From Prosopocoilus inquinatus (lineage: Eukaryota > Arthropoda > Insecta > Coleoptera > Lucanidae), in NCBI GenBank assembly GCA_036172665.1, contig CM069873.1, positions 46,532,001-46,596,000 of the forward strand: a stretch of DNA of 64,000 nucleotides, read 5' to 3'. Numbering within the stretch: position 1 is the first letter of the stretch; each line of letters opens with the position of its first letter. This document shows, in pieces, positions 10,966 to 20,941 of the stretch. The notes beneath the pieces were generated by a model. It saw only the letters and a program-made list of their open reading frames with translations, was not told where the DNA came from and searched no databases. A program made the translations under genes and the position numbers.

Positions 10966-10977
10966 GAGGGGGGAAAG
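10966..10977 (+). promoter_or_regulatory. Polypurine tract of gypsy copy 1
   Basis: GAGGGGGGAAAG sits directly before the LTR start TGTAAC at 10978. The same T-rich stretch plus purine tract precedes the second LTR at 13612. Confidence 0.75.
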
Positions 10978-11386
10978 TGTAACAAAGGAAATAATTATCT
11001 AAATAATTATTTAAGATCCATACAGTGCAAGGAAAAACCTTGATCGATAACTTTGCATATAATTACATAATAATCCGGCAGCAGAGAAAAATGAATCATC
11101 GAAAGCTTCAAGAACACAGAGCTACACGTCAATCGCCCACGCCGCAGAAAGTAGGTCAACCTCAGATATAAATATCGATAGATTTCCCGATAGCATTAGT
11201 CGATCGGTATACTGATTATAGCGCGTGAACTCATGTCGTCCCAAAATAGTGCTTCTGTCATGTAAGTGTATCTTTTATTCTTAAATAAATGTACTTAATG
11301 TTTTTTGTCCTCTATTAATTCAGCTACGCAACCCCTAATACGTTACTTTTTGGTAAAAACGAGATTACCAATAAGGCAACGTTACA
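10978..11386 (+). repeat. Gypsy 3' LTR, copy 1 (409 bp)
   Basis: Begins TGTAAC and ends GTTACA, a 6-bp terminal inverted repeat. It aligns along its length to 13612-14005. The polypurine tract upstream marks it as the 3' LTR of the element whose pol begins at the window edge. Confidence 0.85.
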
Positions 11387-13611
11387 AAATTTCAAAACAG
11401 AAATAAAGTAGAAAAGTTCACACCTACACACACAGCAGATCAAAATGAGAAATTAATTTTATGCCAGAATGTACGGCAAAATTATAAGAATGCACATAAC
11501 GTTAAGTTTCGATAAAAATTCAAAAATCATGAGGAACATATTGTGTTCCTACTATGGTTTCAGTTAATTGAGGGTATTTTTTTTATCCCCTAAAATTGAA
11601 CTAAATTTACTTTATGTGTTTGGTTTTGGTAACATGGTAGCATGACTACAGAGTGCAATGAATGTTTGTTCCTCCACTGCCGCTCCACCGAAGCTTGGAT
11701 TGAGGAAAAGTTAAAAGAGCTTGAAAATAAGAAGGACGATTCTCAGGTTCAGGTTCAGGTTGAGAAAGAATCCAAATCACTTTCCAATCAGGATGTTGAG
11801 AATGGCGTTTCTAGTGCACCGTCGTCTAAATAATAATTTATTTATATCATTGGTTTGAAATTAAACCTTCTCACCTTTACTTAGTGTTGATTCATAATCG
11901 TCAAATCACTCCAGTACACTTTATTCCAACATTTCACTAAAACAAGAACAGTAGAGATTTTATACACAAAATATAAAGTGAAAATAAAACTTGAGCGGGA
12001 AATAACACAACAATATAATCAGAATAAAAACATTCTTTTTGACTCATGGCAGCCTCCCCAAAAGTAAATTGTATATCCTCTCACTTTTTATCAGCCTATA
12101 AATGCTATTTATTTTTTTTATAGAAATTTACTCCTGACAATCGACTTATTGATGTACCAATGCAGACTTCGCTTTTTATACAATCTATGTTGAACTTGTG
12201 TATTATACGATTTCAGATGTAAAATTACAACCAATCCATCAACAATATGATTTACTTCAAGAAAACCCACGATATCTAAATAATTTAAAGAATTATCTCT
12301 GTTCATAAACAACATTGCTTTGTTTATGACATTGCAGATGAAAAAAAAGGTATACCTAGAAAAAAGAATGAGCTAGTTAAATAATTCAATTGAATTTAAG
12401 AATGTTACATTTGGTGAAGCGCCGTAACCAATTAATGGAATTTCAGAATTCTCAAAAATGCTCTTAAAGTTTAAAAGAATAACTGGGGATAGATAAATAA
12501 ATAAATGAAGTTATTCAAATTTAACAGTTTATCCAAGTACGAGTGCGAAATAGGCCTTAATCGCCCCGTCCTGGGATAATCTGTGTTTCTTTCCTGTACA
12601 TAATTTTTTTTTTATTATTTCACACTGTGCACAGATTGAGTACCCAAGAATTGATTCTGGATTTCATTTATCATAATTGTTTTAGTAAATATATAATTAA
12701 GATATGTTTGTATGTATAGAATTTCTTAATATGTTAATTCTTAATTTATATTTAAGAGTCTTATTTTTATATTGTAGCAATCGTAACTGTTTAAATTTTC
12801 TTTGCATTTTGATACATCGAGTTGCAATTCTAGTCATCATTTGTACGATTATTATCAGATTATTTAAGGAAACAATTCTCTAATAAAATAACTGATTTCT
12901 CTTTTTAGGAAAGTTATTGTAACCTTCTAGATTATGAAGCACTTGTAATTTTCAATAAGCAATTACATACACTTGTAAATGTTAATTTTTTAACTGTAAC
13001 AAATATTTGTCCACTGACATATAGGAATGTGTACTTGTCAACCTGAAAATTTTCGCAGATTGGAAGAATACATTTGCCGTTGCTAATCCCTATCCCAAAG
13101 AAGCATTAGGAAAACTACAAATCGCCAGCACCGCTCAACATCCTCAGCGACGCAAAACGTTTGTCAGCTACAACGCTCGTGTTGTTAGCCTTACTTGGTG
13201 GCTCACTACCAGAACCAGGAACTAGGGTTATAACCACTGCAACTCTAACCACATCAACCCTAAAGAACCACCAACAGCTACGGAGCAATTCTTGCCGCAA
13301 CGCCTTGTTAACATTCCGACGTTGCTATTTCTTCGATTACATGGAGTATTCGCCGAACTCGTTGGTTCCAGTAGATATACTCATCAATCTGTAATGAGTA
13401 GTAAACTCTGTCCCTCACCAGGAACGATGAACTTCACCAAGCCAGTCGCCACACTTCTGGATCAACTGAACTTTCTTGGGAAAATTTGGAACAAGCCACA
13501 CTAAATGAACGGCTTTTATGGATTCAACATTGCACCCTCCGGCACGACATAAGACTGTTTCGTACTGCTACATCCTATGTACCTGTTTTTTTTTTCGCCG
13601 AGGGGGGAAAG
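11387..13611 (+). mobile_element. Degraded internal remnant of a second gypsy copy
   Basis: Sequence between the two LTRs. Around 12555-12590 it matches the env C-terminal coding region near 3430-3465 (shared core around CTGGGATAATCT), and it ends in the same T-run plus polypurine tract before the LTR at 13612. The rest (11840-12540 and 12600-13060) is AT-rich without recognisable genes. 13070-13570 is less AT-rich but has no long frame. A recombined or deleted copy of the same family is the simplest reading. Confidence 0.5.
11642..11833 (+). CDS. Small hypothetical ORF, 63 aa
   Basis: ATG-initiated frame with a charged helical stretch (AWIEEKLKELENKKDD) followed by a glutamine/valine triplet repeat and a Ser-rich end, terminated by two stops. 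Codon composition looks protein-like, but I recognise no family. It could be an exon or a retroelement fragment. Confidence 0.2.
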   Translation: MTTECNECLFLHCRSTEAWIEEKLKELENKKDDSQVQVQVEKESKSLSNQDVENGVSSAPSSK

Positions 13612-14005
13612 TGTAACAGAAGAAATAATTATCTAAATAATTATTTGAGATCCATACAGTGTAAACAAAAACCTTGATCGATAACTTTGCACGTGATTAC
13701 ATAATAATCCGGCAATAGAGAAAAATGAATCATCGAAAACTTCAAGAACACAGAGCTGCACGTCAATCGCCCACGCAGCAGAAAGTAGGTCAACTCCAGG
13801 CATAGCAGGAAAGAAGTCATCGATATACTGATTATAGTGCGAGAACGATGTATGTCGTCCGTAATAGTGCTTCTGACATGTAAGTGTATCTTATACTTTT
13901 TAAATAAATGTTCTTGATATTTTTTGACCTATATTAATTCAGCTACGCAACCCCTAATACGTTACTTCTTGGTAAAAACCAGATTACCAATAAGCCAACG
14001 TTACA
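13612..14005 (+). repeat. Gypsy LTR, copy 2 (394 bp)
   Basis: Same termini (TGTAAC, GTTACA) and same preceding polypurine tract as the LTR at 10978, with scattered substitutions and small gaps. It marks the 3' end of a second, older copy. Confidence 0.85.
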
Positions 14006-14765
14006 ATAGTGCGGAGTTGCAAGGTCAACTGAGTCAGTCGCAACCTCGTGTTGTTGCAGATAATATCCCGCTAAATCCTAATGACTCAGTTTCTGAAATA
14101 ATTGATATATCAGACCGTTCAATGGAGATATCTCAATTATCACCAATTGGGAATAATAATAACACGAACTCATCAATTAATATTAATCCAGTAATGATTA
14201 ATAATTCTCCTTCTGTTCGTCGACCGAGGACTATTAATCTACCGAGTACTATGTTAGTGAATCTGCTAATATTATATCCAATATTATTCAGAAATTGTCA
14301 CCTTCACAATCACAACCTGAACTACATATCCCACCCTCTCAAATTCCACCTTCTCGACTTCAGATTTCACCTTCTCGGCTTGAAATTTCCTCTCCTAGTG
14401 TCCAAACCTCTACAAATATTCGATCCCTTTCCTCGGGAAGAAATTTAATAGGAATTTCATCACAACATGTTATACCCCTTCCTTCACCCTCTCCCAATTT
14501 AGTGGGAGTTATCTCAACAGCAGTCCAAAATTATTATGACGGAATTATGCCTGAAGTCAGGAACTGTTGTTTAGAGGGTGAGAAAAATCTCAGAAAACTC
14601 ACGGATGAGTTGCAATCTTGTCGTGAAATTTTACGTACAGTTCGCTTAAGGTCTCCGACTGACCAGGCTTTAAACGAACAATATGACAAAATTTCCCTCA
14701 TTCACAACCGTCTGAGCCTGATCCAAGATTTGTTTCATAATCTTGTCGCAGACATAACTATTTAA
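14006..14765 (+). pseudogene. Unrecognised ORF broken by a frameshift
   Basis: Two overlapping frames (about 14006-14260, then about 14260-14765) appear to be one protein with a frameshift near 14250-14290. The first part is Asn/Ser-rich, the middle is a Pro/Ser repeat of the SQIPPSRLQISPSRLEI type, and the C-terminal about 80 residues look helical with a cysteine pair (RNCCLEGEKNL). The frame is open into the LTR on its left, so the gypsy LTR probably inserted into this gene. It lies upstream of the Polinton-like ATPase and may belong to that element. Function unknown. Confidence 0.35.
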
Positions 14766-14821
14766 AAGATTAAGTTTGATTTAGTGTCTTAAGATTTAAC
14801 TTCTTCTCTTAAGTAGATATG

Positions 14822-15130
14822 TCTGTGAATTATATTGTTGTTCAATGGTTTGTTCCTCACATGAAGTTGGAAATGTTGTCGAGGTATTAGGTATGTTTTC
14901 GAGGATATAAAAAATTATTTTTCTTTGTACAATTTTTAATAATTGTTATTCGTTTTACAGATGAGTTCTTCATCAAACGTGCCTCTTGTGAAATCAATTT
15001 TCATGAGGCAAGTGGAACTGAAAGTGAGTAATCTAATTTATATTTTACGGCTTACATTTTGGATTATTTACTTTTTCAGTTAATGGACGGAACTCTGATT
15101 AATGCGGAAACGGCGGTAGTTAATTATTGA
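14822..15130 (+). other. Possible small spliced coding unit
   Basis: ATG near 14819, then a run ending before GTATTAG near 14885, an acceptor-like TTTTACAG near 14960 followed by ATGAGTTCTTC, a donor-like GTGAGT near 15025 and a TTTTTCAG acceptor near 15080 leading to a stop at about 15128. The last two pieces join in one frame (about 37 codons), but joining the first piece produces a stop. Suggestive only. Confidence 0.2.
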
Positions 15131-15436
15131 GTGGTTCATCCACGACTCGAACGGTCACCTTCACCCAGCTACACTCCAACGCCGCTAGCGGCGGCCACAC
15201 CTGAACGACGGCCGCCGGTGCAGCAAGTGGCGGCGCCTCAACGCATGCTCCTAAAAAGGAGGGTGCTTGCGCCGCTAGTGTTGGAGCCTCCTTTACCAAG
15301 ACCTTTACTACTAAAGGTGGAGGTGGAGGAGGAAAGGGCAGAGGTGGAAGCCGAATCCACGATGGATGAATCTTGGGTTCGTTCTCGTTCATTACAACAT
15401 TTCAACATTTTAATAACACCTTATTTTTTACAGTGA
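15131..15436 (+). other. GC-rich low-complexity coding-like stretch
   Basis: Open in more than one frame on both strands because of GC-rich, repetitive codons. One plus frame ends in a glycine-rich tail, another is Pro/Arg/Glu-rich. It lies directly after the stop of the preceding small ORF in the same frame. I cannot choose the real frame. Confidence 0.2.
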
Positions 15437-15450
15437 GGAGCATTAATCAG

Positions 15451-15545
15451 AGAATTTAGTTAGGAATATTAATTAGGAATACTAATTTAGTAAGAAATAT
15501 TAATTTAGTTAGAAATATTAATTTAGTTAGGAATATTAATTTATT
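15451..15545 (+). repeat. AT-rich tandem repeat, about 20-bp unit
   Basis: Four to five imperfect copies of a unit like AATTTAGTTAGGAATATT upstream of the ATPase reading frame. Confidence 0.7.
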
Positions 15546-15716
15546 ATATTTATTTAAATAAATAATTTATGAGTTTTAGTAACAGTGTTTATATAGCAGT
15601 TGATATTGATAACTACAACACAGTAATAGAGTATCGTGTTTGGTAAAGAGGAAATTAATAACGTGTTGTAAGGAGCAAAAATATTTTAAATATTTTTGAA
15701 AAATATTAATTTAAAT

Positions 15717-16404
15717 ATGAAGTTTCAACAACAGTCTTTAAAGTTACCCGTACAAAATTTCGAAGATGCAATCGCAAATGAAACCTTTAAACATCACAGT
15801 GTTCTCTTCGGAGGATCAAGTAAACGCTTTATCATTAGCGGGAGCTCAGGGGCTGGTAAAATAATTCCTTAGTGACATTATTAACCCATCCGAACGGATT
15901 ACGTTTCAAAAATTTATACATCTGCTGTAAGACCTTATCTCTAGGGAAGTATAATTTCTCCGACATTTGCTATCAACAGTGCCCGAAATAGGTTACTTTG
16001 AAATTTCCGATATTGAAAAAATGGTATCACCTACAAATGTAAAAGAATATTCAGTCGTTGTTTTTGATGATGTTCAGTGTACTACACAAAATTTAATTAA
16101 AGAATATTTCTCCTTTGGACGTCATAGAAATGTTGACTGCTTTTATTTAAGTCAAACTTACAGTGCAATACCCAAACAAATGATTCGTGATAATTGTAAT
16201 TTCTTAGTACTATTTCGTCAAGATTTCACAAATTTGAAACACGTTTACGATGATTACGTCAGCGGAGATATGACTATGGACCAGTTTCGTAATATCTGTT
16301 ACGCTTGTTGGAAGGAACCGTTTGGTTTCTTAGTTATTGATACCGATTGTTCCACAAACGCAGGGAGATATCGTAAAGGATTCAACACGTACATATATCT
16401 TTAA
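15717..16404 (+). pseudogene. Polinton/adintovirus packaging ATPase (FtsK-HerA type), copy 1, frameshifted
   Basis: Genome-packaging ATPase of Polinton/Maverick elements. ATG at 15717. Walker A is visible as GSSGAGK near 15838-15860, followed by a frameshift and a second one near 15975; the longest frame (15967-16404) holds Walker B (VVVFDDV), the SQTYSAIPKQMIRDN block and the family-typical C-terminus GRYRKGFNTYIYL. It is homologous to the gene at 57514-58192, including the end, but clearly from a different lineage. Non-functional because of two frameshifts. Confidence 0.8.
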
Positions 16405-16493
16405 AACCACTACATTTTACATAGTTCTTTCATTTTCACATAGTTCTACAGTTCTTCAGTACTGTAACAGACGTTAAAGGATGCGGATGCGCC

Positions 16494-17130
16494 ATGAGTA
16501 ACAAACTTAAAGCAGAATTAGCCACTGCGCGCCAAAGTTTGCGTACTAAATTAAAAACACTTAAATCCGATATTGCACAAGCAAAACATCATGCGGAGCA
16601 ATCAAAAAAGTATCTGCAGACAACTTATTCACCTATTGTAGAGCCACTCCGAGATATTGTCAATAAGCTAGATGTTGTTCGCAGCGTATTATCTATGAAA
16701 GAGGAGCAACAGTCATACGAAGCCAGTGAAAAGAGATTGAAAGAGGAGCCAAAGAGTTCTTTCCTACGAAAAAGACCGATTTATAAATTGAGATCTGATC
16801 CTTCTTTCATAGAAGAAGACCGAGTTATAAATTAAAATCCGATCCTTCGTCGCGAATTGGATTGTCAGAAGGAGCATGATGTGGGTACTTCAACACCACT
16901 TGGACGTGAAATCCGCTACTATGTTATAATAGGGATACGAAAACATCCTTTGAAGAAGACCTGTCGGTTGACACATCGCTGACGTTATCGCCCAGGCAAA
17001 GCGTTGTCGTTGACACCTTTCTTCGCACTTATTGAGGACAGTAATGGCATGAAGCTGGATGCTTTCGGTGGATTGTATTTATTAATGTTGACTTCCATAT
17101 ACAAAATTCTGCACAAAGTCCATCCTGTAA
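16494..17130 (+). pseudogene. Polinton virion-associated protein, N-terminal part, decayed
   Basis: 113-residue frame (16494-16835) beginning with a basic coiled-coil-like segment (KAELATARQSLRTKLKTLKS), followed by frame-broken sequence to about 17130. Position directly after the ATPase and the start resembling the first block at 58783 suggest the same virion protein. The conserved C-terminal part seen at 59382-59756 is missing. An imperfect 35-bp duplication occurs near 16775-16860. Confidence 0.5.
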
Positions 17131-17151
17131 CAATATTTGCAACTTTAAGTT

Positions 17152-17656
17152 TTATTCTAAACGATTTCGCTCCTGAAATTCCGACATTTTTACATGTATT
17201 TCGTTTACAAAATCACGATATATAGTGTATATATCAGTGCGAAAACAAGTTATTTTATTCTTGGTGTTAAAAGATTTTATCTCAGAACTTTCTTTGGAAT
17301 CTAAGAAATAGACTCCGAAAATTTCCACATTCCACTTTAATGCTTTATGGATGTCTAATATACTTTGAACCAAAGTTAATAACTTTTTCTTGAATATTGT
17401 ACATAAAGTCCTCGACATCAAGATAACTGTAAGGTTCCGTTATACGGTACGTTACGATTTTGTCTCCGAATGCACCAGCTACCTTCTCCACACCGTTATC
17501 GACGACCACAAAAGCATTACTTTTATGTGAATTACTACGCAAATGTGCTGAGAAACACTTTCTGCTGACGTATATTTCACACACATCACATTTTATAACG
17601 TTCACCTGGTCAACAACATTGAACGGTCCGGCAATTTCAATCGTTTTCCCTGGCAT
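17152..17656 (-). pseudogene. Polinton DNA polymerase B N-terminal region, fragment
   Basis: Two overlapping minus-strand frames (17345-17656 and 17152-17421) form one fragment. It carries a C2H2-like finger (CDVCEIYVSRKCFSAHLRS), then the FGDKIVTYRI and VYFL..EIKSFNTKN blocks, ending at SEFQER, which is the motif immediately before the DSGW block found in the polymerase at 62849. The sequence stops there and abuts the virion protein remnant in opposite orientation, so an inversion or deletion has scrambled this Polinton. Confidence 0.55.
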
Positions 17657-17904
17657 GACGTACGCAAATGACGATTCATATTATCGATTCGCGTCAATTG
17701 TTTGCCACACTGATTGCAATCAAACATGTTTTATAATTCTAATAAGCACTATCACGTTCACTACGTTCAATAAGTTGGTAAACTCAATCTGAGGGTCAAC
17801 CGTCGTCTGCGGGTATCAAATTAAACACCTCCTTAAATACGTACATATTCAATAACAGGTTGCGTTAGGGTTATTTCAAAACAATTACATTTGAGTCACC
17901 GCGC

Positions 17905-18100
17905 TTCAAGGTCCGTTACGAGGTCACCTCAGTCATTTCAAGGTCGCCTCAAGGTCATCTCAAGGTCATTTCAAGGTCACCTCAAGGTCATCTCAAAGTC
18001 ATCTCAAGGTCATTTAAAGGTAATTTAAAGGTCACCTCAAGGTCATCTCAAGGTCACTTCGAGGTCATTTCAGTCACTTCGAGATCACCTCAAGGTCATG
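17905..18100 (+). repeat. 11-bp tandem array containing TCAAGGTCA
   Basis: About 17 imperfect copies of CAAGGTCATCT or CAAGGTCACCT. The junction of adjacent units repeatedly makes TCAAGGTCA, the extended half-site bound by FTZ-F1 and estrogen-related nuclear receptors. Whether it is bound is unknown. Confidence 0.85.
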
Positions 18101-18133
18101 ACCTTGCCCTTGAAGCTCATGGTGGGTCACGTC

Positions 18134-18223
18134 AGGAATAGGCCGATTCTGGAACCTCCTCCGACCTTGACCTTGAATTTTATTGGTCAAGGTCGGAGGA
18201 GGTTCCAGAATCGGCCTATTCCT
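18134..18223. repeat. Perfect 39-bp inverted repeat with 12-nt loop
   Basis: Left arm 18134-18172 and right arm 18185-18223 are exact reverse complements. The loop-side ends carry GACCTTGACC and GGTCAAGGTC, the same motif as the adjacent array. It could fold as a hairpin or be a recent palindromic insertion. Confidence 0.9.
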
Positions 18224-19240
18224 ACTACTCACTCGCGTAGTTAGCCTTTACCCGATAAGTACTATTATTTGTATAGTTACTATTTCATAAGTGGTTTATG
18301 TGGTTGAAAAGATAGAGAACATGACAGTTTTTTTTCAAACCTCATCAAAAATGTAAATGTAATGTAATGTAATGTAATGTAATGTAAATGTCAACCAAAC
18401 CCACGGACCCTAGGATACGTACTTGTTTTGTTGTCATTTTTTTTATAGCTAGTAGTAGCGAGTGTAGGGTAATACATGTGTAAGTATTTTTAAGTATTAT
18501 TTACTCAAGAACTCCAGTTTCAAGTTCTTTTTTGTATTTCCTTTCGTCTACCAGGTTTGCTCGACCAACGTAGTTTCGTAGGCAGATAAATTACGTGTCA
18601 AAAACGTGTATTTTCGGGAAATTAATTAAGGATCCTGCGTAAGCAAATAGTCACTTGCTGGTTATTTGTTTACTATCGACACGATGTGCACGCCCGTACG
18701 CTAGTACGTAACAGAATTTTATAAACACAGCAGAAACTGGAGATAGTTTTGAGCAAAACGATGCACTATAACATTGTTCTTGTAACCTATCTAATCGATC
18801 TTTAGTATCTTTCACGTTATTTGGCGTTTCGGTGGACTCCTGTATCTCTGATGTGAAATACGAATACGAAACGACACATGTTGCTGAACGATTCTTGACT
18901 CACCGCATGCATATTCATGTCTGTATGCGGCTTTAGAGTGGAATCAAGAAAAGCTGTACAACGGACTGTCAAACTGCTTAAATACAGAAAGGAAGATAAA
19001 AGGAAACGTATTCTGGTAAATAAACTAAATAAAGCGATATAGTAGATATTGTTTATTTATTTTATAAATACTGACAAAATAAATAATACATATCTGTTTG
19101 CTACTTTTTTAGATGCATTTTTAGTTCATTAACTTTAACGAATATTAGAACCAGATTTAGGTACATAAAGAAAATTATTGTCTTGGCAAAAATTAAGATT
19201 ATTTTTTGATTGATTTGGTCGATACGTGGTGGAAATCCAT
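18224..19240. other. No gene seen; fragment of dispersed repeat
   Basis: 18280-18450 shares sequence with the Tc1-like inverted arms near 50500 and 52400 (core CCACGGACCC and CTTGTTTTGTTGTCAT). The remainder has no recognisable coding or RNA feature. Confidence 0.5.
18352..18390 (+). repeat. Pentanucleotide microsatellite (AATGT)n
   Basis: Five or more copies of AATGT. It sits inside a copy of a dispersed sequence (18280-18450) also found at 52300-52440 and, inverted, at 50497-50552. Confidence 0.85.
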
Positions 19241-19241
19241 T

Positions 19242-19311
19242 TAAACGTAAACGTAGACGTAGATGTAAAATAGATTAGCTTTTTTTACATCTACGTCTAC
19301 GTCTGCGTTTA
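19242..19311. repeat. Short hairpin, 29-bp arms
   Basis: TAAACGTAAACGTAGACGTA at 19242 pairs with its near-complement ending at 19311, with one mismatch in 29 and a 12-nt loop. MITE-like or a simple foldback. Confidence 0.75.
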
Positions 19312-19639
19312 AGATTATTTACTCATCTCAATAAGCATATACTCTCGCCGTCAAAAAAAGTGTCGTTAACGTAAATTTAATAGTGCTAAGAATTTTGCTG
19401 GATGGCTGTAATTATGAATTGACAGTTGAGTTTGAAAAATATTGGCTCATGTTAGCTATACAGCTGAGACAAAAATGGAAAATGAAGTTATCTTTAAAAA
19501 ACTTAATTTGTTTGTCATTAGTAGATGATTTAATTACAGCTACCCAGTAAAAGTTTTAAGTTTTAGTATCGTCAAATTTATGTCAAGAACAGTATCCACA
19601 TTTTTTTGGTAGCAGCAGTATCACTTTTTCAAATTAAAC

Positions 19640-20020
19640 GTTTTAAAATAAATAAAACAGTTTTCGACAAGTTTACTGTTATTTTCTAACTAAATTGAAG
19701 TCGGAAGCATAGCCGGATGTATACAGAATTCTAAACAGATGTGAAATATGTTATAACTGCGGTAGGTAAGTTTTATGAAATACAAGCTTCGAATACAAGC
19801 GTTTTTCAAAGTTTGTATTTAATATTTCCTAAAACTTACCTACCCCAGTTGTAACTTATTTCACATCTATTTAGAATAATTCCGTATAAATGGCTATGCT
19901 TCCGACGTTGATTTAGTTTGAAAATGACAGTAAACTTGTCAAAACTGCAGTATCAACAAATAAATCTAAGTGATCTTATGCAAGCAAATAGTGTTGGGTT
20001 TTATTTATTTTAATATGGAA
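19640..20020. repeat. Large imperfect foldback
   Basis: Arms about 19666-19791 and 19816-19943 are reverse complements with scattered mismatches (for example GACAAGTTTACTG against CAGTAAACTTGTC). Pairing resumes further out (about 19640-19665 and 19985-20015) after an extra segment on the right. A non-autonomous foldback or hairpin-RNA source; no ORF. Confidence 0.7.
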
Positions 20021-20149
20021 TTTCACAAAGTAATGGCTGAGAGTGTTAATTATTTTAAACGTTTTACTTCCATTGTCTTATTAAGGCACAGTTTGTGCGT
20101 TACTGAGTAAACTAAGAGATTATCAATCACCTAGAATTATTAAAACACC

Positions 20150-20340
20150 CTAAGGCTTAATACTCACATGGCGCGGCAGCGCGTCGCGTTATTTTGCTGC
20201 CCTAAAAGTTGCCATGGTTTTAAATGAAGCAATTCTCACTCGGCAGCATTTTATGTCAAAAAATTACATGTAAAATCATGACGCGACGCGACGCGCTGCG
20301 ACTAAAAGTGCATAATACCACAGTCTATACAGTCATTTTA
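20150..20340. mobile_element. Small MITE with GC-rich inverted ends
   Basis: GCGCGGCAGCGCGTCGCG near 20173 is matched inverted by CGCGACGCGACGCGCTGCG near 20282, with about 100 bp between. The superfamily is not determined. Confidence 0.4.
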
Positions 20341-20803
20341 CTGCCGCTAGTTTCGCGTTACAGAAAACGTTTTTTTCGTCGTAACTCATAGCAGAATGCA
20401 TAGTAGTCTACGGCTCGTAGATTGGAGGTTTGTTTACGTTTGACACGTGCTTGGAAAAGTTAAGCTCAGAATGTGAAAGGAATATCGTGATAAATATATC
20501 TACTGCGTGGTGTAAAATGTGTAAAAATAAAGTAATAATGGAGACACACTGGAATTATTTTATATTTTCACCAAATAGAAGCACGTAAGATAATTTACAG
20601 AGCTGGCGCGAAAACAAAATCGAATCACGACGGAATGCGCAGTTGATCGTTCTCGGACACGAGATCAAAGGTACCGACATGAAGTGAAACGACTGTGTAG
20701 ACTGTAATAATCCTACCGTTCAAGTAACTTGATGTATTCGTTTTAATTATTTTAAGAAACTAAGTGCATATCTTCTACTACTGTACTAATCTTGCGAGTT
20801 TAC

Positions 20804-20941
20804 TTATTGCCTGCATTCTTGTATTTCTCTTTGGCCTAATGGTAATGTCGGACGAAAGTTGCTCTTCACGAAACCTTCGAATTCATCGCAAGGGCAGTGC
20901 TCTTGAGGACAGTAAGATTTTAAAGATCTGAAAGCTTGCAA
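20804..20941 (-). CDS. CAH1: Carbonic anhydrase terminal exon
   Basis: 45 codons plus a stop: [11 protein letters not shown], then [21 protein letters not shown], ending QECRQ. The acceptor TGTTTTCAG precedes it. The NFRPxLPLG block is the family C-terminus. Confidence 0.93.
   Translation of the reverse strand: MQAFRSLKSYCPQEHCPCDEFEGFVKSNFRPTLPLGQREIQECRQ

Larger units (their letters stand above)
15600..17720. mobile_element. Polinton/Maverick fragment, copy 1
   Basis: Holds the ATPase and part of the virion protein in the same order as 57514-59756, followed by an inverted polymerase fragment. Protein divergence from the copy at 52-64 kb is large, so these are two separate lineages rather than a local duplication. 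Boundaries unknown. Confidence 0.6.

Noticed and set aside
17004..17225. 73-residue plus-strand ORF after the older virion protein
   Set aside because: Its second half is the antisense of the polymerase fragment; only the first part may be virion-protein remnant.
17905..18100. CRISPR-like regular array
   Set aside because: Units are contiguous 11-mers without spacers, in a eukaryotic context.
20820..20890. tRNA-like A and B box sequences (GGCCTAATGG and CCTTCGAATTC)
   Set aside because: The stretch is the terminal carbonic anhydrase exon on the minus strand; the match is coincidental and no cloverleaf closes.
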